The notes beneath the pieces were generated by a model, which worked only from the letters and a program-made list of their open reading frames with translations, did no database searches and was not told the origin of the DNA. Of a stretch of DNA of 64,000 bases, positions 45,726 through 55,101 are shown in pieces. This DNA is from Sphingobacterium sp. xlx-96 (GTDB lineage Bacteria > Bacteroidota > Bacteroidia > Sphingobacteriales > Sphingobacteriaceae). The translations under genes and the position numbers were made by a program. The stretch is taken from the NCBI RefSeq assembly GCF_011007365.1, contig NZ_WFKM01000001.1, forward strand, positions 434,001-498,000, in the 5' to 3' direction. How positions within the stretch are numbered: the stretch's first letter is position 1; each line of letters begins with the position of its first letter.

Positions 45726-47483
45726 ATGAATCGTATTGTGAAAAGTTTTCTCATCCTAATATCCGGGTTGTTCTGCCTAGTTTCGTGTAAAGATATTGAT
45801 CTCGAAAGTTTTACGCCTAGTACAGGCCGTATCGGTTTTGCCAGTGTCTCGTTGGATGCTCCTAATACATTAGACACACTTTGGATAGACCTGAATAGCA
45901 ACTTGCCTTTTAGATTGAAAACCGATGATAGCTGGATTTCCTTTGTGAAACCCAATGGGCTATCTTCTGAAAAAGTTGGAATTATTACAGCAAGAAATCG
46001 TGATTTGGCTGAACGTATAGGTAAAGTAGTGGCCTATGTTACTGATGAGGTACGAGCCGAAATACAAATTAAACAATCCGCAGGAGATCCGCTTCCAGAT
46101 GTTACACGTCATTTTTATGTACGCGTAGATGGGCAAACTGCTGCCGATGGGCTTTCCTGGACGAACGCTACTTCTTTGCATAAGGCGTTGGATGAAGCTG
46201 TGAATGGCGATTATATCCATGTGGCAGCAGGTGTGTATATTCCTACGCAGGTATTGACAGGAGGGGCATCAGTCCAAGATGCTACATTTGAAATTGCAGA
46301 GAATGTGCGTATCATAGGGGGGTATCCCGCTCAGGCTACCAATGGATCAGTAGCAGACCCTAAGTTACATAAGACGGAGTTTAACGGGAACAACAAATCT
46401 ATTCACGTTGTTACTGTGATTGCGCCCAAAGCGCAAGGGCAGCAAGTTGAGTTGCATGGCATAACCATTACCAAAGGTATGGCAGGAGGTACCGGATCGG
46501 TCAATGCATCGGGAACTGTTGTCAGTAAGCAGCATGGAGGAGGTTTGTTTGTCTCAAAGGCCAAGGTATTGCTGAAGAATGTTTCTGTAACTGATAATGG
46601 TTCTGCAAATCACGCTCCCGGTGTTTATATCACATCATTAGCCGATGTAACTATGGATCACGTATCGGTAAAGAATAATTATACGACGATAGCTGCTTCC
46701 AATGGTGGCGGTATCTGGAATGATGGTTCTCGTCTTGTGATGTACGATTCCGAGGTTGTAGGGAATCGCATCGGTGGTGTAGGTGCCGGATTATACAGCT
46801 TGAATACTGCTGTCGAAAGTGTGAACATACTTTATAATGTTACTATAGCCAGAAATATCACAGGTATATTTGGTAATAACGCAGTAGGAGGAGGTATTTA
46901 TGCCCGTGAAAAGTCATTATTTTACGTAGTAAATTCTACAATTTATGGCAATAAGGCTGGAGGTAGCGCCTTTGGCGGTGGTGTAGCATTATACGGGGCC
47001 ACCACTTTCCATCTGATCAGCTCCACCGTTTCAGGTAATGAGGCGGGTACTACAGCTACTGCTGCCGGCGGTGTGGGGATTCACAATGCATCCGCCAATA
47101 ACAATAACCTTCATATTTATAATTCATTGGTGTCGGGCAATTTGCGTGGAAGTTGGTCTGACATTGGAGGCAACGCGTACGCCGGTTATTCGGTCAAATC
47201 ATCTATATTAGGTACGCAGGTGCTTGATTTTGACGGAAGACCTACTTTAGGGCAGTTTGATCCGGAAGTGTCATTTGTTGCATTTGGACAGCATGGTGGT
47301 TTTGGCGAAACATTTTCGCTTAAAGGTACCTCGGCAGCGAGCACCGAAGGTATGTCATCCCTTCAGCTCGAAATTCTGGCCAATAATTTGCAGGCATTGG
47401 AAAGTAAGAAGTTACTTGTAGATCAAAACAATGTATCTCGCTCAAATAAGAAAGTTATGGGAGCAGATGTCGTTATTAAATAG
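45726..47483 (+). CDS. BACON + right-handed beta-helix lipoprotein
   Basis: A 585-residue lipoprotein (Cys21, LVSCKDIDL). Residues about 35-115 resemble a BACON domain (PFRLKTDDSWISFVKP, then VTDEVRAEIQIKQSAGDP), which often binds glycans or mucin. From about 130 it becomes a parallel beta-helix of the choice-of-anchor Q type. It begins FYVRVDGQTAADGLSWTNAT and has repeated GGG-rich turns (GGGLFVSKAKVLLKNVSV, GGGIWNDGSRLVMYDSEV, GGGIYAREKSLFYVVNST). Such proteins are binding or lyase-like scaffolds; no catalytic lyase residues were identified. It is last in the operon, 8 bases after the glycosidase. Confidence 0.85.
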   Translation: MNRIVKSFLILISGLFCLVSCKDIDLESFTPSTGRIGFASVSLDAPNTLDTLWIDLNSNLPFRLKTDDSWISFVKPNGLSSEKVGIITARNRDLAERIGKVVAYVTDEVRAEIQIKQSAGDPLPDVTRHFYVRVDGQTAADGLSWTNATSLHKALDEAVNGDYIHVAAGVYIPTQVLTGGASVQDATFEIAENVRIIGGYPAQATNGSVADPKLHKTEFNGNNKSIHVVTVIAPKAQGQQVELHGITITKGMAGGTGSVNASGTVVSKQHGGGLFVSKAKVLLKNVSVTDNGSANHAPGVYITSLADVTMDHVSVKNNYTTIAASNGGGIWNDGSRLVMYDSEVVGNRIGGVGAGLYSLNTAVESVNILYNVTIARNITGIFGNNAVGGGIYAREKSLFYVVNSTIYGNKAGGSAFGGGVALYGATTFHLISSTVSGNEAGTTATAAGGVGIHNASANNNNLHIYNSLVSGNLRGSWSDIGGNAYAGYSVKSSILGTQVLDFDGRPTLGQFDPEVSFVAFGQHGGFGETFSLKGTSAASTEGMSSLQLEILANNLQALESKKLLVDQNNVSRSNKKVMGADVVIK

Positions 47484-47525
47484 CTTTATATTTGATCAAA
47501 ACAGAACTCGTACGTATTTATACAA

Positions 47526-47570
47526 AAAAGACCTGAAGTTCCTCGCTTCAGGTCTTTTAACTAACCAATT
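47526..47570 (+). terminator. terminator of locus 2, also repeat element copy C
   Basis: A perfect 13-bp stem, AAAAGACCTGAAG at 47526-47538 and its complement at 47546-47558, has the loop TTCCTCG and a T-rich end. It is followed by TTAACTAACCAATT (47557-47570), the same motif that follows the hairpins at 10709 and 14178. The position, 42 bases after the last gene, supports termination. Confidence 0.8.
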
Positions 47571-48136
47571 CCCGACGGATCCAAAACAAAATATAAAGAG
47601 GGGGCTATGGTCTTTAAAAACACGAAGAGATTTCACGACCGGATTTTTCAAATTCATGAAAGATGCAGGACGAAGGTGTTGATCCCATGGTAAATCTATG
47701 ATTCTCCAATTAGCTTGACACCTCCCCAGGAGTTAGTACTTGTCAATCTTCAATAGTCATGTTTTTAGAGTATTAATAATATATAGATAATGTAGTTGTT
47801 TAGGTTTTTTTTGACAAAACAAATAGAATATAAAACCAATAACGGCGATAGCCTTGCACGATGTGCCGCTATCTTACCTATACCAGGAGCTCTTTAGTAG
47901 CTTTACCGTGCCTTTCTGGTACATTTCAGTATCTTTTGGGTAGGTTGTGGATTAATGGATTTGCAGATGCGCGAGTACGAAGAGGAACATCGCGTTGGAT
48001 AGCCTACCTCTCTAACCCCATCTAACCCTCTTTAATCAGGTTCATTTTCCTGCCTCTTTACGCCATATACTACCATTTTGGACAGGCCTCAGCTGTAGCT
48101 ATCGCAAAGTTGATCTATCAACAAAAATTAAATATC
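47571..48136. other. gene-poor stretch, start of decayed accessory region
   Basis: No convincing gene here on either strand. A 54-codon frame (ATG near 47858) and other short frames are open but unlike any family I know. The base composition alternates between AT-rich (47760-47840) and more mixed DNA, as expected for a remnant of transferred or decayed sequence. Confidence 0.4.
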
Positions 48137-48460
48137 ATGGCAAAACAAAATTTTATGTTTGGTTTAGTTGTACCTGTGGCATTTGACCGCGCTACAGGAG
48201 ATGTTTCCTGAAGTATTCCCATATTCGATCGGCAGCGTACCGCCACATTATTGCTCAGGGCTACACATAGGCGATTTAGAATGGCGACAGTAGAACAGAC
48301 TCTGGATCCCTTTGACCGGGGAGTGCCCCGCAGAGACGCTTACGGTGAACCTACCGGTCGATTCGACCATAATGTTCTACATCACATGGAGGGGATTGAT
48401 ATGTTCCAACATATCAATGGGGTTTACTACCCTCTGATGGATAATCTGTACAATACCTGA
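48137..48460 (+). pseudogene. 107-codon ORF interrupted by an in-frame TGA
   Basis: The frame starts at ATG 48137 (MAKQNFMFGLVVPVAFDRAT), meets TGA at 48209-48211, and then continues for 82 codons in the same frame to 48460. A TGA from CGA (Arg) by one transition would explain the break. The second part is rich in Arg and Asp (DPFDRGVPRRDAYGEP, then HHMEGIDMFQHINGVYYPL) and of higher GC than its surroundings. Both parts fit one protein of about 107 residues. I recognise no family, and no partner genes remain. Confidence 0.4.
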
Positions 48461-48489
48461 GTATTGTTGTAGTCGATATTCCGTAGGTG

Positions 48490-48537
48490 AAGTGAGAGCG
48501 TGACGCAATAACAAGGTTAATGCGTCATTCATCACTT
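48490..48537 (+). other. two-stage hairpin after the interrupted ORF
   Basis: An outer 6-bp stem AAGTGA/TCACTT (48490-48495, 48532-48537) and, inside an asymmetric loop, an 11-of-12-bp stem (48501-48512 with 48516-48527) closed by AAG. There is no T-run, so a simple rho-independent terminator is unlikely. It lies 29 bases after the ORF end. Confidence 0.45.
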
Positions 48538-48725
48538 AGCTGATATCAAAATACAAACTGATCAAAACTAATAAAATGCCAATACTAATAACAACGAAAT
48601 TAAGGTTTTTTATATTGTATAGAAAATCCATACTATAAATATTAAGCTTCTGATATTTATAGTTTTAATTATTTTATATTATTTTTTACTTTATCATAAA
48701 AGATTCTTCGAACTATAGATCTTCG

Positions 48726-48863
48726 GTGGCAGTACTCGATCTTGGCATCCTTACGGTGGCGGTATTTGGCTTACTGGTTGGTGTCGCCGCTATATTGTGC
48801 GGCCTTTGGTTGCAGGAGTTCCTGTGGCGGCCGTTCAGAGTATTCCGCCAACACTTTAAATAA
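48726..48863 (+). CDS. possible 45-residue single-pass membrane protein
   Basis: A GTG-started frame encodes about 45 residues. An acidic N-terminus precedes one strongly hydrophobic helix (LGILTVAVFGLLVGVAAIL), followed by an aromatic and basic C-terminal end (WRPFRVFRQHFK). This looks like a genuine small inner-membrane protein topologically. A proper terminator lies 117 bases downstream. No homologue is known to me, and a different frame in the same DNA is also open, so it is uncertain. Confidence 0.3.
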   Translation: MAVLDLGILTVAVFGLLVGVAAILCGLWLQEFLWRPFRVFRQHFK

Positions 48864-48979
48864 TCACTTTAATCAATTGACAGCATGGCAACAATCTTTA
48901 TGTCTCGGTTTTCTTCTTGCTGCGCTATGCAGGGATAATGGTGATAGGAGTGATGTTTTAAAGACTCTTTATGTGCCTA

Positions 48980-49007
48980 AGTCACCGGCGCAGGGTGACT
49001 CCTTTTT
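48980..49007 (+). terminator. rho-independent terminator
   Basis: A 7-bp stem AGTCACC at 48980-48986 and GGTGACT at 48994-49000, followed by CCTTTTTG. This is a good + strand terminator, which implies that something in 48.1-48.9 kb is or was transcribed rightward. Confidence 0.7.
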
Positions 49008-49691
49008 GCTTGACTAAAAAGAAGGAAAAAGTCAAGGTTGTATTTCTTTGTGCTATTCTTTATCCAAGAACCTAAGCAAAATGGAACTCTCTCGATATAT
49101 CGGGCTCAAACATCATTTTACTCTTAACGGTTCTTATTCTAAAGAATTAAGCAGTCAAAATACAAGGCCAGTTTATTCAGCTAGGATTATTAGTACTTCC
49201 TTTGTAAGCTGGTGTGCGCCCGTAAAGGGGGTATAATGAATGTTTTTTTGCAAAATCTAGGCTAGCGTTCTATAAGCCTATCATCAGCCAACTTATCCGC
49301 AAGGGAAACTAGATATTCAAAAAAGCCGACGTATTCGGTAACTACAGTGTCTATGCCAGGTGGATCAATCACTGTGGGACCGGTTAAAGAAAAAATGGTG
49401 TCGTATATACTCATCATCGAAGGTAATAGTAATAATAAGGTAGAATAGGAAAAAAGACATGTTTACATGGTGCATGGCAATGCGAAGTGGGTTTAGTTTA
49501 CAATTAGTTGTCCATGGATGATATACCCCTGTTTTTTAACCAAATTAAATTTTGTTTTAATGTTTTTGTTTTTAATTTATACTTATTATCAGGATTTTAT
49601 GATTTATTATATCAATAATATGTTTATGTTATTTTTAATTATATTAGCAGGTAATTCTGTCTATAGGATGAGCAAATAATCTCGTGAAAAT
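49008..49691. other. decayed DNA without an intact gene
   Basis: Short open frames occur in all frames. One reading is broken by a stop: LAFYKPIISQLIRKGN before it and IFKKADVFGNYSVYARW after it (about 49237-49390). Another open frame, rich in Ser, ends at 49449. These look like pieces of a gene that has lost its frame. The stretch 49540-49640 is extremely AT-rich. Confidence 0.35.
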
Positions 49692-49928
49692 ATGTGTCAG
49701 GATCTACAAATCGAAGGTAGGTTGGCAATTAGTAAATCCTGGAAGCAACCTGTTGGTAGAGACAGTTTTTCTCGTTATTGGAAGTTTATAAGAGATACAG
49801 GCTTATATTTTCATCCCGATGAGGGGATGGGGCAATCCAGAAAAATCGCTTATATTGAACAAAAGAGCGTAGAAGTAAAGCAATCAGAATGTAAAACTTC
49901 TTGGGATAGTCTTGGTATCAAAAAATAG
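49692..49928 (+). CDS. hypothetical 78-residue protein or fragment
   Basis: An ATG-started frame with plausible protein composition (SKSWKQPVGRDSFSRYWKF, then GLYFHPDEGMGQSRKIAYI). It has no signal, no recognised motif and no clear ribosome site. It may be a fragment of a larger lost gene, since its flanks are decayed. Reported for completeness with low confidence. Confidence 0.3.
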   Translation: MCQDLQIEGRLAISKSWKQPVGRDSFSRYWKFIRDTGLYFHPDEGMGQSRKIAYIEQKSVEVKQSECKTSWDSLGIKK

Positions 49929-50037
49929 TAAATAAGGGAGCGACAGGCAGCGTAAGTCAATACGTAATTGGGATAGTGTATGGTGGACCCCCTGATTATT
50001 CTAATGATGTATGGGTATCGAAAATGGATGCAATAAA

Positions 50038-50067
50038 TTGAGCCGATTATCTTTTTAATCGGCTCAA
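50038..50067. terminator. bidirectional terminator-like hairpin after SusD of locus 3
   Basis: A perfect 12-bp inverted repeat, TTGAGCCGATTA at 50038-50049 and TAATCGGCTCAA at 50056-50067, has the loop TCTTTT. It lies 31 bases beyond the SusD stop (minus strand). Confidence 0.75.
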
Positions 50068-50098
50068 TGTTAATTGTCAGTAGGCTGACTTCTCCTGT

Positions 50099-51811
50099 TT
50101 AATATTCTTTATGCTGTTTTAATGTGCCTCCGCTACGATCGATTTCGGTCTGTGGAATAGGGAAGTACGCATTATGGGGCTGATAGCTCAGGCCGCCGTA
50201 GTACGGCAGGTACTTAGCTTCAAAGGTAGAGTAGCTTTCAAGAATCTGCTTGGCAATGCCCCAACGTACCAAGTCGAAGTAACGATGGCCTTCTAGGGCA
50301 AGCTCTAGCCGTCGCTCCATCCGTACGGCATTGCGTGCGTACGATTGGTCTGCAAAGCTAGGGTAGGGCTTGACAAGATAGTCGGCAACGGCGATACCTC
50401 CCACCTGCTTGCGTGGCAGCGTGTTCGCGCGTTCGCGCACCATATTGACATACTTACGGGCTTTTTCTAGATCAGAGGCTTCAACGGCACACTCGGCAGC
50501 CATTAAGATCACATCGGCTAGACGTATGATATTGACATCTAATCCCGTGATATAGTTTTCGCCGGAAACAACATTTCCTGGAAACTGACTCTTTTTGATC
50601 ATGGCCTTCATGCTGACAAAAGGACCTGCAAACGAGGCGTCGCGTATCCAGTCATCACCAGGCATGATTCCATAATCTAGGTAAGGTACACCCCGGCGGC
50701 CTACCGTATAGTCAAGACGGGGGTCTACTCGAAGTTTGACGTTAACAGTATAATCTGTTTTGTCTTTCCCCTCTAGTAGCATGTCTGATGTATAAGGATC
50801 TGTCCGGTATTCTCCATTTAGATAGGGGAGGCCGTTCGCATCGACTTTGTATACATTTGCTAGGTCAATTGTAGGTTGATAAAAGCCACAGCAACCTATT
50901 GGTGATGTGCCGTATAAGCCGCTTAGCATATCGCCTACATTAGCATTGTCGGCCGATCCGTTTGGATTGATGGCGTGCTTGGATACCATGATCGCTTCTG
51001 GACCATCTTCCTTGTCGATGTCAAAATTGTTTTGGAATGGCATGCTAAGAAGATCTTTGCCGCTTATCACCTCCTCAAATAAAGGTAAAGCGAGATCGTG
51101 TTTACCTTGGTAGAGGTAGAGCTTGCCCAGATAAGCTTTCGCTATGTTTTTGTCCATTCTTCCGGACTCACTCTTGAATTTGGTCATAGGAAGGTTATCG
51201 ACCGCAAATTTGATGTCTGCTATGATCTTGTCATAAATATCGGTATCGTTTGGTTTTACTTTTGCCTCATCAGATGTTGTGTTTTCATCGATATAAGGTA
51301 GGTTTTTGAAGACTCGCCATAGAAAGAAATAATAGTGTCCCCGTAGCATCTTGCTCTCTGCTTCTATTTCTATTGCTCGCTGCGCGGAGATATCTTTAGC
51401 GCCGTTTTGATCCTGTTTCAGTAATTTTAAGGTAGAGTTACAACGGTTGACCCCTTCGTAGTACACCTGCCACATAGTCAGCAGTTGATCATTGGTGGAG
51501 CTAGGCTTCAATGATTCCAGGTTGTTCATTGCCGGTTGATCCTTTTCATCCGACCCCTTATGTGCATTGTCAGAGGTTATTTCACCGAATACCCATTGGC
51601 TAGGAGCAGAAGCATAGTTGCCCCATGAACCGCTTACGTTGCCATTCATGATTCCGTAGGCTCCTAATAATAAGGATTCTACACCATTTCCGTTCACGAT
51701 CTGTTCGCCATATAGTTCGCCTTGAGGTACTTTGTTTAGAAAGTCTTTGCCGCAGCTGCTTAATAATAGGGTGGCCGATAGTATCGTTATATATAGTTTT
51801 CTTTTTTTCAT
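50099..51811 (-). CDS. SusD/RagB substrate-binding lipoprotein (locus 3)
   Basis: A 570-residue lipoprotein with Cys20 (TLLLSSCGKDF). The SusD fold is clear: AESKMLRGHYYFFLWRVFKNLPY, NIIRLADVILMAAECAVE, and RMERRLELALEGHRYFDLVRWG near the end, finishing YFPIPQTEIDRS. It follows its SusC after 17 bases. Unlike the other two loci there is no sigma/FecR pair, so control must be by other means. Confidence 0.95.
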   Translation of the reverse strand: MKKRKLYITILSATLLLSSCGKDFLNKVPQGELYGEQIVNGNGVESLLLGAYGIMNGNVSGSWGNYASAPSQWVFGEITSDNAHKGSDEKDQPAMNNLESLKPSSTNDQLLTMWQVYYEGVNRCNSTLKLLKQDQNGAKDISAQRAIEIEAESKMLRGHYYFFLWRVFKNLPYIDENTTSDEAKVKPNDTDIYDKIIADIKFAVDNLPMTKFKSESGRMDKNIAKAYLGKLYLYQGKHDLALPLFEEVISGKDLLSMPFQNNFDIDKEDGPEAIMVSKHAINPNGSADNANVGDMLSGLYGTSPIGCCGFYQPTIDLANVYKVDANGLPYLNGEYRTDPYTSDMLLEGKDKTDYTVNVKLRVDPRLDYTVGRRGVPYLDYGIMPGDDWIRDASFAGPFVSMKAMIKKSQFPGNVVSGENYITGLDVNIIRLADVILMAAECAVEASDLEKARKYVNMVRERANTLPRKQVGGIAVADYLVKPYPSFADQSYARNAVRMERRLELALEGHRYFDLVRWGIAKQILESYSTFEAKYLPYYGGLSYQPHNAYFPIPQTEIDRSGGTLKQHKEY

Positions 51812-51828
51812 GACTTTATATTTTTTTA

Positions 51829-54800
51829 TTAAAACCCTAAATTCAATCCTAATAAGTACTGACGCGATTGAGGGTATACCCCTAGGTCTACGCCAATGGC
51901 TGGGTAATCGCTCGGTGTTGCGGTCACTTCGGGATCGAACCCATCGTATTTGGTAATGGTAAATAAGTTGGTGACTCCGGCATAGATGCGTAATTTTCCT
52001 AGATTGCTGTTCTGTCCAAATAACGTTTTGACGGGCAGTGTATACCCGATCTGGAAGTTCTTCATTTTTAAGAAACTACCGTCTTTAACATAATAGCTCG
52101 ATGTTGCAGATTCGTACTCCGATGGTTTATTCGTTAAAGAAGGCATACTAGAGTTGGGGTTTTCAGGGCTCCAAGCATTAAGTAGTCGAGTGCTGCGTGC
52201 TCCATTAAAAGTGCCGAAATCAGTAAAATAAGCAGTCGCGTCAAAGACATCATTGCCTTGAGAACCATAGAAAAACAGCGCTAGATCCCATTTTTTATAA
52301 GCCGCATTTACGGATAGAGAATAGATAAAGTCAGGATGTGGGTTGCCGATGATGGTACGATCGGCTGCATTGATTACGTTGTCTCCATTTCGATCAACAT
52401 ATTTCAAGCCTCCGGGGCGGGCTTTCTCATCGGCGTAATTAGGAGAGTTCGCGACATCGGTGGCATCTTTGTATACCCCTGCTACCTGATAACCGTAGAA
52501 TGCACCAAAGACCTCTCCAGGTTTTAGGATGGTTGTCTCAAGGGCTCTGAACTTACCGTAGTTTTGTTGAGACACAGATGGTGCTAATGCAACGACTTCA
52601 TTTATATTCTTACTAAAGGTACCTGTCAGATCTAAGGTAAAATCTTTTTGCTGTCTATGTCCATAATGGTATCCAAGAGAAAGCTCGACACCATGATTGC
52701 GCATGTCCCCGATGTTAATATAAGGAGAAGTGGCACGTCCAACTGCTGTGGCTGGTTGAGGTACCCTAAAAAGCATATCTTGCGTCTTTTTGTCGTAGTA
52801 ATCGAAGGTACCGTCGATATCACCGTTTAATAGGGTAAAGTCTAATCCGATGTTAAAGGCGTTGACCTGCTCCCATTTGACATCTTCGTTGGCATAATGG
52901 CTCTGCCATAGCCCGCTCTGTACTTTGCCTCCTATGGGATAGGAAGAATGAGTAATAGAACTCGCATAGCGGGCTATGTAATTGTTGGCAGGTATGCGTT
53001 GATTGCCTGTCACTCCATACCCCGCTCGTATTTTTAGATCTTCAAGCCATGAAACAGATTGCATAAACTGCTCGGACGAAATACGCCACGCCCCGCTGAT
53101 ACCCGGGAATGTGCCGTATTTGTTGTTGGGGCCAAAATTGGATGAACCATCTCTCCGTACCGTGGCACTTAGGATATAGCGATCATCGAAGCTATAATCA
53201 ACCTTCCCGAAAATAGAAAACAAAGAGCCTACAGATCCGGTACCTGTATTACCAAAGGCTTCAGTACCTGCATTCAGATAGAAATAATCCAAGCTCTCTA
53301 AGGTGAAAAAACTATTTCTACTACCTGAGATGTCTCTGCTGTTACTGTTTATCGCTTCTGTACCGGCGAGGATGTTTAAACTGTGTTTATCAAACCTCTT
53401 GTTGTAGGTTAAGGTATTGGTCCAGGTCCATTCCGTGTTGTAGCCTTGGCTCTCACTCATTGAGTTATTGGAGTATGAACCTTCTGAAAACTCAGGATTA
53501 GGATAGGTGATAGATATACCTCCCCAGTTTTCGTAGCGCAAACCAAAGCTTGTTCTCCCTGTAAGGCCTTTGATGATGTCGACCTCGCCAAAGGCATTGC
53601 CAAAGAAGAAATTACTTTTGTTGACGTTGTCTTTGCCTCTATAGGCTTCGGCTACGGGGTTCCGGGCATTACCAAGGTCTTTACCTTTACTACCGGCAAA
53701 GTTGCCACCTTCGTCATAGACTGGTATAATGGGTTGTGCGCGAAGAGCCCATCCGACGATACTGGCATCTCCCATGTATCCTCCTGCTGCGTTGGGATTT
53801 ACACCCATACCTACCCCTTTGGTAAAGCTGTATTGCATGTTCTGACCAAAACGCAACTTATTGTCAAAAGCTTTGAATTGGGTGTTGCTACGTACATTGA
53901 ACCGTTCAAACTGAGAGTGGATAATAGTTCCTTTTTGATTGAGATACCCTCCCGACATGGCGTAGGTCGCATTATCTCCTCCTCCTGTGGCCGATAGCTG
54001 ATAGCTTTGTGTCGGTGCGGATCTGGAGACTTCGCGGAGCCAGTCTGTTCCTTCTTTATTGGCTTTGGTTATCTGATAAAAACTGGACTGGTCCCGAGAA
54101 TAATTGTAAAGCGACATGTCTACATCAGCGGGAGTGATGTCGTGTGATGTTTTGGCTCCGGCAAGTAGGTAATCCGGCAATTGTAGGTTGGTACCATGAA
54201 TCTTATTGTTCATATCGTAAACCTGCTGCGGTGTCATCATTTTTGGATAACGGCTATATTGTGGGGTTTGGATACCGCCATATACATCGAGGTTGATCTG
54301 TGGTTTTCCGGAACTTCCTTTTTTAGTGGTGATGATGACTACACCATTATTGGCGCGTGATCCGTATATAGACGCGGCAGAGGCATCTTTAAGTACCTGC
54401 ATGGTCTCGATATCATTGGGATTGAACCAGCTTAATTTTCCCTCGTAAGGCACACCGTCTATAACATAAAGTGGCTCATTATTGTTGATCGTACTATAGC
54501 CCCTGATTTTGATCTGCGGAGTCGAGCCTGGAGCACCGTCATTGACAATCTGTACACCAGCGGCTTTACCTTGCAGGGCTTCCACCGCTGTGGCAGTAGG
54601 CTGGGCTTTGAGCTGTGCTACATCGACAATAGCGACAGAACCAGTGAGGTCCTTCTTACGTTGGGTGCCGTAGCCCGTTACAACGACTTCTTCCAAGCTG
54701 CTGGCATCAGATACCAGCTCGATCTGTAAGCTGCCTGTGCCGGTAGGAACAGCCCTTCTTGCGGTTTCGTAACCAATGTAACTGATCTCAATTAAGTCAT

Positions 54801-55101
54801 TTGGAGCGGCTTTGAGTTGGAATGTACCTTGATCGTTGGTCGAGGTTGCAATAGACTTGCCGACAACTTTAATGGTTACTCCGGCCAGCGGGGCCTTCGT
54901 AGCACTGTCTTTGACGGTTCCTTCGATCTCATTTTCTTGGAAGATAAGGTGTACATTCATAACTAGGTCTGTAGAAAGTGCAGGGACTGCTAGTAGCGGA
55001 TTACCGATGAGAAGCAGTGCGCCGGACATCAGGAGGCTTCGCCGTAATGTCTTCTGGACTGCAACAACACGAACAGTTTTAGTTTTTGGTTGTTCAATCA
55101 T
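51829..55101 (-). CDS. SusC/RagA TonB-linked outer membrane protein without STN domain (locus 3)
   Basis: A 1090-residue transporter with a signal-like N-terminus (SLLMSGALLLIGNPLLAV), a carboxypeptidase-like sandwich (about 58-140), the plug (GYGTQRKKDLTGSVAIVDV) and a 22-strand barrel ending YLLGLNLGF. No STN domain precedes the sandwich, which matches the absence of sigma and FecR genes. No degradative enzyme is in its operon; sulfatase genes lie 1.8 kb beyond its promoter on the other strand and may serve the same substrate. Confidence 0.95.
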   Translation of the reverse strand: MIEQPKTKTVRVVAVQKTLRRSLLMSGALLLIGNPLLAVPALSTDLVMNVHLIFQENEIEGTVKDSATKAPLAGVTIKVVGKSIATSTNDQGTFQLKAAPNDLIEISYIGYETARRAVPTGTGSLQIELVSDASSLEEVVVTGYGTQRKKDLTGSVAIVDVAQLKAQPTATAVEALQGKAAGVQIVNDGAPGSTPQIKIRGYSTINNNEPLYVIDGVPYEGKLSWFNPNDIETMQVLKDASAASIYGSRANNGVVIITTKKGSSGKPQINLDVYGGIQTPQYSRYPKMMTPQQVYDMNNKIHGTNLQLPDYLLAGAKTSHDITPADVDMSLYNYSRDQSSFYQITKANKEGTDWLREVSRSAPTQSYQLSATGGGDNATYAMSGGYLNQKGTIIHSQFERFNVRSNTQFKAFDNKLRFGQNMQYSFTKGVGMGVNPNAAGGYMGDASIVGWALRAQPIIPVYDEGGNFAGSKGKDLGNARNPVAEAYRGKDNVNKSNFFFGNAFGEVDIIKGLTGRTSFGLRYENWGGISITYPNPEFSEGSYSNNSMSESQGYNTEWTWTNTLTYNKRFDKHSLNILAGTEAINSNSRDISGSRNSFFTLESLDYFYLNAGTEAFGNTGTGSVGSLFSIFGKVDYSFDDRYILSATVRRDGSSNFGPNNKYGTFPGISGAWRISSEQFMQSVSWLEDLKIRAGYGVTGNQRIPANNYIARYASSITHSSYPIGGKVQSGLWQSHYANEDVKWEQVNAFNIGLDFTLLNGDIDGTFDYYDKKTQDMLFRVPQPATAVGRATSPYINIGDMRNHGVELSLGYHYGHRQQKDFTLDLTGTFSKNINEVVALAPSVSQQNYGKFRALETTILKPGEVFGAFYGYQVAGVYKDATDVANSPNYADEKARPGGLKYVDRNGDNVINAADRTIIGNPHPDFIYSLSVNAAYKKWDLALFFYGSQGNDVFDATAYFTDFGTFNGARSTRLLNAWSPENPNSSMPSLTNKPSEYESATSSYYVKDGSFLKMKNFQIGYTLPVKTLFGQNSNLGKLRIYAGVTNLFTITKYDGFDPEVTATPSDYPAIGVDLGVYPQSRQYLLGLNLGF

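Noticed and set aside
48742..49017. 91-codon frame in the decayed region
   Set aside because: It runs through the rho-independent terminator at 48980-49007 and competes with a more protein-like frame at 48726.
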